Source: Ligula intestinalis (Eukaryota > Platyhelminthes > Cestoda > Diphyllobothriidea > Diphyllobothriidae). From it: DNA of 64,000 bases. How positions within the stretch are numbered: the first letter of the stretch is position 1; each line of letters starts with the position of its first letter. The stretch lies in contig JAYGXS010000002.1 of assembly GCA_036362985.1 (NCBI GenBank), positions 86,537,811 to 86,601,810 on the forward strand, read 5' to 3'. Positions 52,785 to 64,000 of the stretch are shown here, in pieces. The notes under the pieces were generated by a model. It had not been told where the DNA came from and did not search any database. It saw nothing but the letters and a program-made list of their open reading frames with translations. A program made the translations under genes and the position numbers.

Positions 52785-53460
52785 AGCATGCTCAAACTGT
52801 TTACATAGGTCGGGTTTGAACAGACCTATGTAGGCTGCCTCCAGGTAGCGTAAGGTGCGAGTTGTTTGTGTCCGAACAAATACTCGGAAAAAAAGATTTT
52901 GGGTCAACAGAATGGCCCGTGTCTAGCAGATGTTAAGCAATCGATTACCGGGGAATTCTGTTTTTTTGTTTCAGTAACCAGCTAGGTAAATTTTCCTAAG
53001 CTATGGTGGCCAATTGCCGTTGCGTTTGCTCTATATATTTGCATCCGCAAGTGCATGTAAATTCATAAAAACAGTTTGAAGTGGCGTGCAAAGGCAAGGC
53101 ATCCTTCGCATTAGGAATTGGTAAAGGCCTCGTTGGATTGCAAATTATAAGATCGGCAGCATTTTACGTCCCTTCAATGGCATCCAGAAAGCGTCTTTTG
53201 ATGGTATTCAGTGTGTTATCGCCCATGAAGTGCAAGGAAATGAAAACGTGCTTTTTTGGTGCTAACTGCCGAGTCAATTTAGATCTTAGAGGTTCATTAT
53301 ATTTGTCTACAAACTGACTTGGATATCCTTGCTTTAATAAGATGCCTTTAAGTTTGGCTAATTCATCATCCAATGTATCCAGAAAACAGATCCAGGTATT
53401 CAATAAATCTTGCTGTTACTGCTATCTTTAAATTTTCACCTAGGAAACGTTGCTTTAAAT
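52785..53460 (-). pseudogene. PLE group III RT thumb and endonuclease
   Basis: Minus strand: LDTLDDELAKLKGILLKQGY, PSQFVDKYNEPLRSKLTRQ (QGYP thumb motif), KKHVFISLHFMGDNTLNTIK, DAIEGT, a stop, NAADLIICNPTRPLPIPNAK, DALPLHATSNCFYEFTCTCG, CKYIEQTQRQLATIA, a stop, then HLLDTGHSVDPKSFFP and, in another frame, LRYLEAAYIGLFKPDLC. The endonuclease start (FYEFTC), the CTCGC insert and KYIE (YIG decayed) are visible. Several stops and one frameshift. Same layout as 59520-60225. Confidence 0.75.
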
Positions 53461-53747
53461 TCCTATATTTTGTTTATGCTACGATACATGACATAACATA
53501 CAATGGTTTCCCTAATTTGTATTCTTGTTTGTCTCAGAATGTCAAGCAGCTCTTGAAACATCTTCTCCAGAATTAGTTTCTGCTGGATCTAAGCCAGATT
53601 TCTGGGCTTCGAAAAAAAGCCTCGTGCTACCCTGAGATCAGTGATCGCAATTAGAATAGACGTCAGTTTCGACCGGACATTTTTACTGATAACATTTTTT
53701 GGTAGAGAACAGCATTATATTTTTGCATATATAAATACTTATTTTCT

Positions 53748-53922
53748 TTTAGTTTGTCATTAAGTTTAGTTTATTCATTAAGTTGATGGTTTATTAATTA
53801 GTTTAAGTAGTTTTAGTTTAGTTTTAGTTGAGGTTATTTTACATTGAGTTCACTTTTTAGCTTACCGTTTAGTTTTATTAGTTCTAGTTTATTTTTTAAT
53901 TTGGCGAGTTCAGTTTCAGTCT
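53748..53922 (+). repeat. Degenerate TTTAGT-rich repeat
   Basis: TTTAGTTTGTCATTAAGTTT, AGTTTATTCATTAAGTTGAT, TTTTAGTTTAGTTTTAGTTG and similar phrases for about 175 bases. An imperfect minisatellite-like low-complexity tract. It also keeps a plus-strand frame open downstream (53844-54083), which I regard as an artefact of the repeat. Confidence 0.6.
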
Positions 53923-56900
53923 TATTTATTCATTTTTTTAAAAAATCTTCCTTCCGAGATAGATCGTACCCGTATAACCCTTATTATTATCGCTTCCGTA
54001 TTACGCAAACCAGGCTTTCCGTTACTGTGGTATCGTTTATAAGGAATAATTGCCTATTTTTCCTCAGCCAAGTGGTCAGATAAAATTGATACGATGATGA
54101 ATAATGGTGTGCAACTTTTCTTTTATCCTTCATGCAGCTTCGCTCTTTATGTTTCCACTTGATTGCAGGTGAAACGCCTATCGCAAGAATCATTGAGGAA
54201 ACTCTCGAAATTCTGACCACAATAATCCTTTACATATTCGTTTGTCACCAAGAGCTGTTTAAGGCGCACAGTTGGCCTGAATTATTCGTTGATAATACCA
54301 CCCACCTGTAGTGCACACTCAACTGGTAATTTAAACTAAAACCAGTGTATAAATAAAAACATAGTTTAGATATAAAAAAATTAAATTTGATCATTTTAGT
54401 TCACCGATTATAGAGAGAAGCAAAAACTGGAAACTACAGAAAAGTTTATTGAGTTTTCGAAATATATTTTTAATTCAATTTATCTGGTCTTTGCCATAAG
54501 GATAGCATATATGACCTCAGGAGGACACGAATATGACAATGCCCTCGACGTATTATATGTAGCCTTATGTTAATTTCCCGATTTTTACCGAAAAACAGCC
54601 GGAGCACAGACCTTAAAGATAATGCTTATACTAACTTCAACCCTTGTCTGCTCCCTTATCTTAACTACAATCAAAACTTAAAATTAAATGTCAAACTGTT
54701 ATCACTGGAGATTAGCGTTAAATGCTTTGTATTTCAAGGTGTTTATAATCTTGTTTCCCACCGGGGAGAGGGTGTCTCACCGAAATATTGATTGATCGGG
54801 TGGTGAAAATGTTCAGCTAAGCTTTGTTTTTTAATTAATATTTTGCACTGGCTTCAAAAGCGTACAACTATGTGCAGTCGGAACTCATACATTCCAATAA
54901 ACATCAAATCAAATAACTAAAAGGTTGGCCAGCTCAAAAACGGATTAGATATGTGTATGTCATCAAGATCCAGTATCCAATATCTGTTCTCATGATCTGA
55001 TATTGAGCGCGGACTAGAGTCGATAGTGCACAGTTTGGGCAAACCGTTCTAAAAGATCCACAAGGGTATGAATGCAGACTGAAAGAAGGCTTTTTTTCAT
55101 CTTATTGCGCAAACAAGAACTCTCTTCAGCATGCCGGATCAAAAAGAAAAAAAAACAACGTTGCCTATATGCGCACTAGGTTTCGATGGTTGTCAAAATT
55201 TTGACGGATTGAATGAGGAATGAACAATCCCAAAACAACGCGGGCTCACTCTATAGGCACCACTGTCGCGGCAGAAACCGTTTTTTGAATTCAGTTATAT
55301 GCTTAATTGGCGCTCGCGACGATTTTCGCCCCTCAAGATTTGTTGATATATCAGGCCAGTGGATCGGTGCTTGCTTATTTCTGCATAGTTTTATACAGAA
55401 AACGCCACCTCCACAGGATATTGAATGTGTTATTTATTTGATTTGTATGAGAAAAAATGGCAAATTTCTAAATTCACGGGCACTTGACACAGATTTAAGT
55501 GCCTTATTTATGGGGCGTAGCGCAAATATCACTGCGTTTAAAGAACATGAGACTGGTTAATTGACGATTGCCAAAATTAAAGGGAAACAACTGGTTAATT
55601 GTCATGGCAAACTTTCGTCAGTCTTGACTGAAGTGCCCGTTTATCTTTGAACTGTATATGCACGGCTATTAAAAAGAGTAGCTCCTGCGAGATCCTTAGC
55701 GTCTTCATTATTCTGGCTTTTATTTTCACACTCGATAATAAATGTAAGATAATCGTTTCAAAACTCCGGTGTGGTAAAATTTTGCTGAACATTTTGTCAA
55801 AAAGTAGAGTAAAATATGAATCGTTAATGCTTCACCTTTTTTGTGAGCAATGCCGCAGGTTTTTGAATTTGCTTAACCACTCCTACATGAAAGAACAGTC
55901 CTATAATTACAATGTTAAATGTGTGTATTTTTAACGCCCTTTTGCTAAAGCCTTGGGCAAAATTACAAGACATAAACCAATTATACGGCTCGAGTTATTT
56001 GATAACGGCAGCAGAAAAGAAAGTACATTTTAAAAATCACGTTTAACATTGAGAGACATTATTAAAAATCCTGAATAAATAATTATTTAAAAGACTATTT
56101 GAACCAACTAGTCAAAATCTCTCGACAAAAAAGATTTGTGGAATTAACCATGCAGGAAATATTTTTAAGTGTATGTCATAACAAAAACATTAATTCCAGC
56201 CGAGCGATGTAACGCAGCTGTACCTAATACGCTTCAAAGCTCATCTTTTACACAAATGTGCACATATTATACCGTTCAGTGATGATATTGAATGAAAAAG
56301 CTGTAATTTAGATTACATTGGGGACGTAAGGAGCCAGAGCTGACAATCTTCAAAAACGATTACTTCGAAAGCATAGAATACTACTCTTTGGATGATTTAA
56401 ATACCTTTTTATCCAATATGCAGCGTCAATAGGAGTACGAATATCAGCGGTGACCAAGCCAATCATATACTATTGAAAGAATACCAATACTTCATACACT
56501 GCGATAATATTCGGTATGAACGCGAGGAAGTCTACGTATTGTCTGTGTCGCAACTTATCAACTTAGATGTGGGCTTCTTTGAGCTTCTCCCCTTTTTGTG
56601 GATAAATGAGAAAGGTTCCGCAAAATTTTTGAAATCGACACGTCATAAGCACATAAAACTATTAAGCTGACCCACCGCAAGTTACCCAGACTGGGAACAT
56701 AATAATTGGAACACTAGGCAGCCAGCAGCTGAGAGCAGTGTGTCAAAATACATAAAATTCAAACGGGTGAGTTCACTACATCCGCAAACCCCATGTTGTC
56801 TTACGACGCGATCTGCCTAAGTTAGGAGTTACAAGATTTTTTTGTTGGCCCAAATAAATATTCCTACAAGGCCAGCATTTCAGAGCAAAATTGCGTGAAT

Positions 56901-59519
56901 TGCTTAAATGCAGGCCAGCCTGATTTCATTATTATTCAATGTCTGTAACGACAAAAAACGAGTCCTCGTCATCGGATTTTGAGTAGTTGTGTAGTGCTAG
57001 CAACGATAGCTGATTGCAGAGGGCAAACGAGTCAGTTGTTTGTATCTTAACTGGTTTAAGCACCCGCTTTGCAACGGAAAATGAATCACGCTTTCAGTGT
57101 AAATAAATGGAGGAACAAGTACGGAATAGTAGGTCAAAAGGAAATCTTGTGTGACGGAATATTTATCGTCAGCAATTGAGAAGAGTAAAGCGATTCGGTT
57201 TCTCTTGGTCAGAGCATAACAGTCTGTGAAACATGGGGTACTCTGCTTGAATCTACTCACCATACCATCAAGCATGTCAGGGTTGATTTTTAAATATAAA
57301 AACGCTCTGGCCAATTAATGGTAATGCTCTCAAGATTGCAAAGGCTCTTGCAATACCAAATGTATCCTATAACCAGCATAGAAAAGCACCGCAATAAAGT
57401 GACCTTGTGCAAACTCCCAGGGCAAGGAGAGAAAGGTTCAAGGTTAATTTTATAACAAGGCTTTACGTTATGGTAAGTGTTTACGTTAAATTTACAGCTC
57501 GAGCACGCCTATACATTTGCACTGTGTAAGATCTACTTTTTCCGCGTTTTTAAATTAGTTTCAATGTCAGTTTCTGTTAAGGATTGATATAGGATTGCTA
57601 AGCACATTCTAAATTGAGATTTACTCTTTGAATGATTCCGTTAAACAAGGAGGAATCTCATAGCTCATTGAGAGCGCCCATAGAAACTATGATCGTTTGA
57701 TGTTTGCCACGCGCTAGACGACCTCTACTACTAATGAAGTTGAATTAAAATCTTGTTTGCACTTGTGTTACTTCGTTACAACTTGATTTAAGTCAGAGCC
57801 AGTAAAAACGTGTAACGCACACCTGATTGGTAATAACTCAGTGGATTATTTTCGTCCACAGGCAGGTACTACCAAATGGTTTTTAATATCTGTTTCAAAT
57901 CCACTTAACTTTTTTAAATTCATTAACGTCTCCAGTTTTTGAGTTCTGAATGTACAGCAGATTTATTATCAAATGAAACTTGCTGATCGAAATTCAACTA
58001 CTTAGTCCTTTATATGTTGCCCATTTCAGATTAAAATACTGGCTGAATTTATTGCAAACAAAACCTACTTCTCCAAGGACAAAATTTAGAATTTTGGGTG
58101 AAGTTCAACTGTTTTTAATCTTCAAGACAATTCTTATAGTTTTTATTCCGAGGAGTCACATTTGAGCAGTTTCGAGCGTATTTATGAAGCACGTTAATCT
58201 GAGGAAGGAGTACTTAAAAAACTTCGTCCTCTCGAGGATAGAAGCTGTAGTACTTGAACATCAGAAGGCGCAAAATGTGGACAACCACGCTTAGGAACAA
58301 GGAGTTATTTTATACCAGAATACTCATCAGTAAAGATGATTTTCTTTTTGTCATTAAGGATAAGGCTGAGAAGAACAAGTGAGCACATTTTTCGCACAGT
58401 TCGATAGAAGCGAATAAGTGCACATGGGACAGTATGGAGGCAGCATTAGGTCAAGAAGAATAATTTAACGTTTTTCTCCCCACTAGTTAACGCATTTATA
58501 TTCATGAAGCTGACTGCATTTATCAAAGAATAAGCCGAAATTTGATAAATTGAGGTATATGGACCTTTCGCGTTATTGCTGGAAGTAGTTTGTTATCAAT
58601 TTCTCATGTGTATTCACGAATGCGAGACTTATGCTTTTTTATTTTTTTAGAAAACAGTTGATAGTTTCAGACCTTCATTTACGCAGTACACAACTGTAGT
58701 GCATTTTAAAAGAAAGTTCAAATCTTTGGTTCTGGACGTCAGTTTTACTCGGTGCTTAATGTTCATATTTAAAAGAAATTTGGCAAACAACCAAGCCTAT
58801 AACCGGTAGGAAATTGAGCGCTCTGAAAATAATAACTTAGGTGAACTTCAGAGGTTTTGTTGGTTTCAAAAGTTTGATAAATTAAAGTTGTTATGGCAGT
58901 CGTTTGTGCAGTCTATAGTGCACACTGGATGCTTAAAATTATTCACCAGAGATGCAAGATTACCTCAAGACACGAGCTTATGGTCAACAAGGCTATACCC
59001 TTTCTTGTAGAATAAAATAAACCACGAGCCCCTCTATAATATGAACTTGGCCTTATAATCAAAACATAGGGTATTGTTGGCAAATGTACGGCAAATTTTA
59101 GTTTTGTCTAAAATATACTGGAGGCTCTTAAATACTTAGAAAAAACTTCAAACTGAAGAAAGGAAGACGTGAAATACCTAAAGTTATGACATTTTGCGAA
59201 ATTGATGATATTTCGTTAACGTTGCATAGTAAATTTGAAGCTTTTGTTCCCCGGTACAAGTTTAAAGCAGGCATAAACGGCAGGATTTATTGAGATGAAT
59301 AAATTGCGTGACAGCTTCTCAGCTGCATTTTGTCGCTGCATGAGGAATATAATGATGAGACATAGAGCAGTTGGAAATTTCACAGAATTAATGGCATAAC
59401 AGCAAGGAACGTGGTTAGGTTTTAAAAAGCTTTATAAAGTACAGTGCGTTAAATCACCTTATGGGCGCTAGTGGGTGAAGGCAGGTAACGAAAAAAACTT
59501 TAGAATTAAAGTAAATAAC
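53923..59519. other. Long unassigned AT-rich stretch
   Basis: Frames of 115 codons (55213-55560, plus), 95 codons (55647-55934, plus) and 105 codons (56997-57314, minus) are the longest. None has a domain I recognise. The 115-codon frame is somewhat less AT-rich and begins MRNEQSQNNAGS; it is the only one here I would check for homologues. No RNA gene and no repeat matching other parts of the window were found. Confidence 0.3.
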
Positions 59520-60225
59520 CAATTTCCAGGGCAATTGGAAGTTGACAACCTGGTCAAGCTGCTTGCATAGGTCGGATTTCTCCCACCGTATGTAGGCAGC
59601 TTCCAAATAGCGCACGGTTTGGTTTGTTCGGGCCCAAACAAGTACTCAAAACGATGCTTTGACGTCCACAGAATGACTGCTGGCTAGTAGGTGCTTGGTA
59701 ATAGACGACCGTAGTATTCTGCCTTCTTGCCTGAAAAGCCAGTTGGCCAAGGGCTCAGCGGCCCTGGCTGCCAGTTGCCTTTGCGTACGCCAAATGTACT
59801 TGCATGCGTTAGTACATGTGAATTCACACACATAATTTGAGGTGGTGTGCAATGGCAAGGCATCCTTTGCCCATTTTACTGGAGTGCTTTTAGTTGAACT
59901 TATGAAGACAAATTTTGCTGCGTTGTACGACCTTTCTATAGGAAAGCGCAACCGTCACTTGGTTCTATTGGAAATATCGTCACCCCTAAAGCCTATTTGG
60001 CCGCAGCAAATTGCTATACTTCCGATTAAAGCGTGTCGGATAGCCACAGTTGAGTAGGGCTGATTCGATGCACGAAAGCTCTTTAGGCAGGGTATCATAA
60101 GAGAAAATTTTCCTTGCTCATTGAAAGAGTGTATATACCAGCTTTCGCTTCCACTAAATTGGCACAAAACGCATGAAGTGTAAGTACTGCCCTTTCCAGG
60201 TAATTTCGTGGAAAACCAAATGCCG
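59520..60225 (-). pseudogene. PLE group III RT C-terminus, thumb and endonuclease
   Basis: Minus strand from 60225: LPWKGQYLHFMRFVPI, stop, WKRKLVYTLF, stop, ARKIFSYDTLPKELSCIESA, LLNCGYPTRFNRKYSNLLRP (CGYP thumb motif), then after a shift FVFISSTKSTPVKWAKDALP, LHTTSNYVCEFTCTNACKYI, WRTQRQLAARAAEPLANWLF, RSSITKHLLASSHSVDV, and finally LRYLEAAYIRWEKSDLCKQL. CEFTCTNACKYIWRTQ is the GIY-to-YIG part with Cys insert; the Gly of YIG is Trp. At least two stops and two frameshifts. It ends beside 59520 in KQLDQVVNFQLPWK. Confidence 0.8.
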
Positions 60226-63049
60226 TATCCAACTGCCTGCTTTAAAAAGGGCACAGTAAACTTTTGCAGTAAGAAGTTTTATTCTCTCCATCACTTCGAA
60301 CTCTTAAGTTTTGAAGAGTTCGTGTTTGAAGTAGAAAAATGTGCAATTGCTACTGATATAATTCGTATGTAGAAATAAATTGCTATTAACTGATTTTTAT
60401 TTAAACGATAAAATAAGTGGTCAGTAGCGACCTGCCATCATTAGTTGAAAAGTTCATCATACCTACAAGTAAGACGCCCTAGAGCCCGATAAAGAGCCAT
60501 AGCTCTTCTTTTTATCGAATATATTCTACAGGAAAGCTCGATAACAAACTGCAAAATTCAGTGTACAAAGAAAATCAAAGGATGTTAACGCTAAAAAATG
60601 TGTAAGAATAGAATTTCATAAAGTTCAAAAGATTGCTTGCAGTTGAGGTAAACGGCCTATATGGACGAACAAAAAGAAGGGAGACAGATGATAAGGACTT
60701 GTTCCCCACAGTATCTTATTGTAGTACTGCAGACAAGAAGCATTCGTCCAAGGACCCTCAAAAGTAAAAACGGCACATCCTGAAACTTCTCTAGTCCTTC
60801 GTTCAAGTCAGAAATACAATTCCCGTTGTGTGAGAGTCTTGGGGCGCAAAAGTAAATTCATCGTCCTGGAAGCTAAGCACAGCAGGAGTTAACAATTCAC
60901 ACCACCGCGCAAAAGTACACAAATGAATGGAAGTGTCTTATCCAAAGAAATCAAGGAACGATTAAAACCTATCCCATAGCCTGCTTTACAGGTTTTCCTA
61001 CTAGTTAACAAGGAAATTAACTGGCCTATGCCACTTTGCCGCTGTTATTTCTTCAAGGTAATTTCCTGTTTAAAAACCTACCGAGCCCACATTTTGTGCC
61101 GCAGTTTTTGGCGTGTAACTGGTTAGCGCGTTGTTTCAACATTCACATTAATCTCACCGCTAATGTCTACGTGTAGCTACGATCAGTAAACAGGACATGA
61201 TGTTGTTCAGATTACCAGCTGGTGTCCTTTAACGTCGCTAATCGGATTAGCTACAAGTCATCGGCCAGCCCACTGTTTCTCAGCCTACCTTCTAATTTTG
61301 TCCCATACCTGGTGACATTAATTTTGTTGTGTCAAACGCCCGTGGTGTGTTTGAATTTTGTATGCAAAGTTTTCACACTTTAATACGATGCTTGGCGTCT
61401 GGTGGAAAAGAAAGCAAAAACTGACTAGTTCAGCGAGACAACTTTGGAGAGTGTAATAAGATCTTAACTTGGAGAGGTTTATTGATCTATGGCGTTTGTA
61501 CTTGGAATGTAACTTGCTAACCGTCATCAGCTGGTCATACCTAGCCTCACTGATTCTAAATTTTTTGGTCAAAGACACAAACCCGTTGTCCTGTTGGGTT
61601 AGACAGAGAATCTTATTTATCCAAGCAAGGGATTTTGCCGAGCTGGTTAAGGATGTACTCATCCTGTCGGGCAAAATAAACTGCCTTCGCGGAATGCCCC
61701 ATAGCGACCAGGAATCCATGTATAAACGAGTTTAGACATGCACAAAGAGAACGTAAAGGCAATTACCAACTTATCAGTAGTCTTAAACTCACCACACTAA
61801 ATCCCAGGTTTGAGGCACATAGGTTTCTGTGATGAGATCTTTCATCATGGAGTCAAATAGTCTACCAATGAACGTTGGTACGGTTGTCATTTGTATTTTT
61901 ATAGGTAAAAAACGGACAACTAGGGAAGGAGCGCTTCAGAAATGTGCTGAACGACCAACCTTACCTCGACATTGCTTATTCTGCCTCAGTTTCGGTTTTC
62001 CGGGATGTGCCTGTGGACTTTGTGGATAATCGATATCTACTATGCGGGACTCAAGAGGCAGGACTACTTTCAGTTCGATGACATTTCGGCCGCCAAAGCA
62101 AAGTTCGTAGGCTTAGAAGTCCAAAATATTTAGCCTTTATTTCGATTAATATTTGAAACAGTCAAGCGGACGACGCGATAAAATCACTGGTTACTACAAC
62201 GTACGGTATTGAGTAAAGCATAGCGACGTAATACTAGCTTCTCGACTGTACGCAGTATGCGGTCTCTCTCATAAAAAGCGAAGAGGTAATTTGAAACGAT
62301 ACGATTTGAGCAATTATTATGTTGCATATTCTATTTATTCGCGTAACCTATCCGTAGGAAGACATTTTGCGGGCAGAAAATGCTCATTAATAGCAGTCAA
62401 AAGTAAACATATATGAGTGAAAATTGGCGTTTACTTGTATTTTCGTGGTCCTCTGTGTTTATAGCTATTCCACACAAAGCTCGAGGATTTTATTGCATGC
62501 AAGTCTCTAAACATGAAATTTATTTCTTCTGTATATCAAACAAGGTGTAAGCAAGCAAGTTCTGTTTAGAAATCCACTTGCTCTGTCGGTGTTCAAAATT
62601 TGGATATGCATGTCTATGTAAGTTCATTTCCTTAAACAAGGTATTAAGGTCTACCATCAATTCTTACTTTGAACGCCCTTACTTTCTAAGGCACTTTGCA
62701 AATACTTGAGTACCTTTCTGAAAGTCATTTCTTACACAAGAAGCCTTGCTAAATGTGAAGCAATTTGTAAACTATATTTTGTATGATCTGGTTTCCACCA
62801 GTGCATAACTTACAACGACATAAGCAGAAGATTAGCTGTGTTTGCCATAAATTATTATTTATACGGGCATTTTGATGTTAATTTACACTCTTAGAACGGT
62901 GCGGACTTTTTAATATTCCGTTTTGCGCCTGTCCAGGCTTTTTATATCTAAAGCTCAATGTTATTCAGTCACAAATATTTTTCATGGTTTCGGAATTTTC
63001 CATTTTTTTCAAAATTTGGTCTTTTGAAACAACGTAGTAACTTCCTATT
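60226..63049. other. Unassigned AT-rich stretch
   Basis: A minus-strand frame of 133 codons lies at 61318-61719 with an overlapping plus-strand frame of 88 codons; neither is recognisable. Nothing else is seen. Confidence 0.3.
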
Positions 63050-63292
63050 GATAAGTTCAGAAAATTAATTGAGAAAGATACGTTTGTTTTCAATAAATAA
63101 TCTTCACGTATATACATCGAAATCGCAGTAAACTGAACGCACAATTTTATCCCAATTTCCCAAATCCACCGCGCGGGATAACCACAGTTTTTTGACCAAA
63201 TGGCAAAGGTTATTTAGTTAATTACGGCATGTATGTATAGGCTTTAGAATAATTTATCGAAAGCAAAAGTATGCTCGCCAATTTATCTTTTG
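63050..63292. mobile_element. Pair of inverted type 2 tails without PLE coding sequence
   Basis: 63050-63118 (minus) and 63228-63292 (plus) are diverged type 2 tails facing outward, about 110 bases apart. The plus copy reads ATAGGCTTTAGAATAATTTA, TCGAAAGCAAAAGTATGCTC, GCCAATTTATC: its CTGACGAG core is lost, but stem III (AGCA/TGCT) and the GCC strand of stem I remain. The minus copy is more decayed. This looks like a fold-back remnant of the same type as 42169-43503 with the interior gone. Confidence 0.45.
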
Positions 63293-64000
63293 AAACGAAA
63301 CACTTCTTTTGAGATTTTGTTTTACGTTTTTAAATCGAAGCAAGTGCTTAATTCACATTTCGACACTTTGGTTCACTCGTTAGGGTCGGCTTGTGAGTGA
63401 TTGGCAACCTATCCTAAATTATGGCACTTTTCATGAGTTAAGTCACACATTCCAGATCTGCTGTTATAAAGATTTTGAGCCTTTTGAAGAACTAAACCCT
63501 CAGAAAAGCCCCAAAAACATCACGCCAATTATAATGCGATTATATTCACGAAACATTTCGGTAACTGAGATGGGGGACCGCTCCAACCTTCCGTTTATTT
63601 TCCCTCGCGTCAGAGAGGCGTCCAACGGAAGGCCAATTCATTTACGGAATACAAACAAATGCACAAGTATGCAATCCACCGCATGCAAAAGTGTGTTTCC
63701 CTCCTCAAAGTATGCTGAGTAGAATATTTTATTCATATCTTGGCATGCTTATCCTGCCAATTGCATAAAAGCACAGAGAACTTTGAGGAGAGATCAATTG
63801 CGAATGGGTTGGTTGATGGTCACTAAAGGTGTCAGAAGATCTCGGAAGTTTTACCTTCTGTGAAACCCTGCGTGCCCGATAACGTGCACATATTGGCCAT
63901 AAGAAAACCTCTCTGACAAGGGTAGATTGTGCAAGTCCCCTGGGCCACCACTAACCCCAAGATCTTGCAAAATGGTAATGGTGAGAGTGGGGTCTCAACA
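63293..64000. other. Unassigned end of window with a family D trace
   Basis: 63375-63440 (TTGTGAGTGATTGGCAACC and TTTTCATGAGTTA) matches 1345-1400 at the end of family D copy 1. The rest, including a plus-strand frame of 109 codons at 63393-63722, has no recognisable content; at the window edge CCATTACCATTTTGC-like text may be part of something outside. Confidence 0.3.

Noticed and set aside
53844..54083. 79-codon frame as a small membrane protein
   Set aside because: It lies in and after a T-rich TTTAGT repeat that produces a Phe/Ser/Leu-rich translation by itself.
55213..55560. 115-codon frame as a coding exon
   Set aside because: No domain recognised and no convincing flanking splice sites; kept only as a remark in the stretch entry.
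61318..61719. 133-codon minus-strand frame as a PLE N-terminal region
   Set aside because: I could not align it to any of the RT motifs seen elsewhere in the window.

Overview
This window looks like non-genic, repeat-rich DNA from a flatworm, most likely a diphyllobothriid-type tapeworm such as Spirometra or a relative. The evidence is indirect. Almost every recognisable protein fragment comes from Penelope-like elements (PLEs: reverse transcriptase plus GIY-YIG endonuclease) of a kind I associate with cestode genomes. One further fragment resembles the paired C2H2 zinc-finger tail of a cestode non-LTR retrotransposon. The background is AT-rich, open frames are short, and there is a 10-base run of N at 47912-47921 (a scaffold gap). 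I recognise no host protein gene, rRNA or tRNA.

Layout. 1-1400 is the first of three copies of a long AT-rich repeat (family D; also about 35672-36680 and 40490-41720). 2170-2579 is a fold-back element holding a PLE scrap. 3713-4947 is a decayed PLE with the YVDD motif and a tail. 5.9-30 kb holds a set of dispersed repeats (A, B, C) that share one head sequence but have different bodies, mixed with PLE scraps at 7.9, 8.4, 12.7, 15.6, 19.6 and 28.0 kb, a zinc-finger LINE tail at 18.2 kb and a two-copy Ser/Pro-rich open frame at 21.2 and 27.6 kb. 31880-32825 is a large inverted repeat (family E). 37-60 kb is the richest part: PLE fragments at 37.3, 38.7, 42.6, 44.6-45.8, 46.1, 47.2, 49.3-50.0, 52.8-53.5 and 59.5-60.2 kb. 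Between these blocks are long AT-rich stretches in which I see nothing.

The PLE fragments fall into four groups by endonuclease sequence. I: WC-CGQSNYVGETGR type. II: YIKDVSE / MYEHKLAVKR type. III: LRYLEAAYIRW type. IV: RQRILATTEAMAIR type, with RT motif YVDDIFVIA. All are broken by stops, frameshifts or deletions. The least damaged are the group IV RT at 44648-45775, the group I endonuclease at 46101-46436 and the group II endonuclease at 49301-49987.

The most interesting signal is not coding. Next to the PLE fragments are short repeated tails built like hammerhead ribozymes, CTGA-GA plus a short stem plus CGAAA. One type ends in GAAACGTC. The other has a longer stem III whose two sides change together between copies. 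At four places (42.2/43.4, 44.5/45.95, 49.2/50.05 and 63.05/63.25 kb) two such tails lie in inverted, outward-facing orientation, in the first three around a PLE segment. Hammerhead motifs in PLE terminal repeats are known from the literature; the outward-facing paired arrangement and the two tail types side by side at 43.3-43.5 kb are what I would check first.
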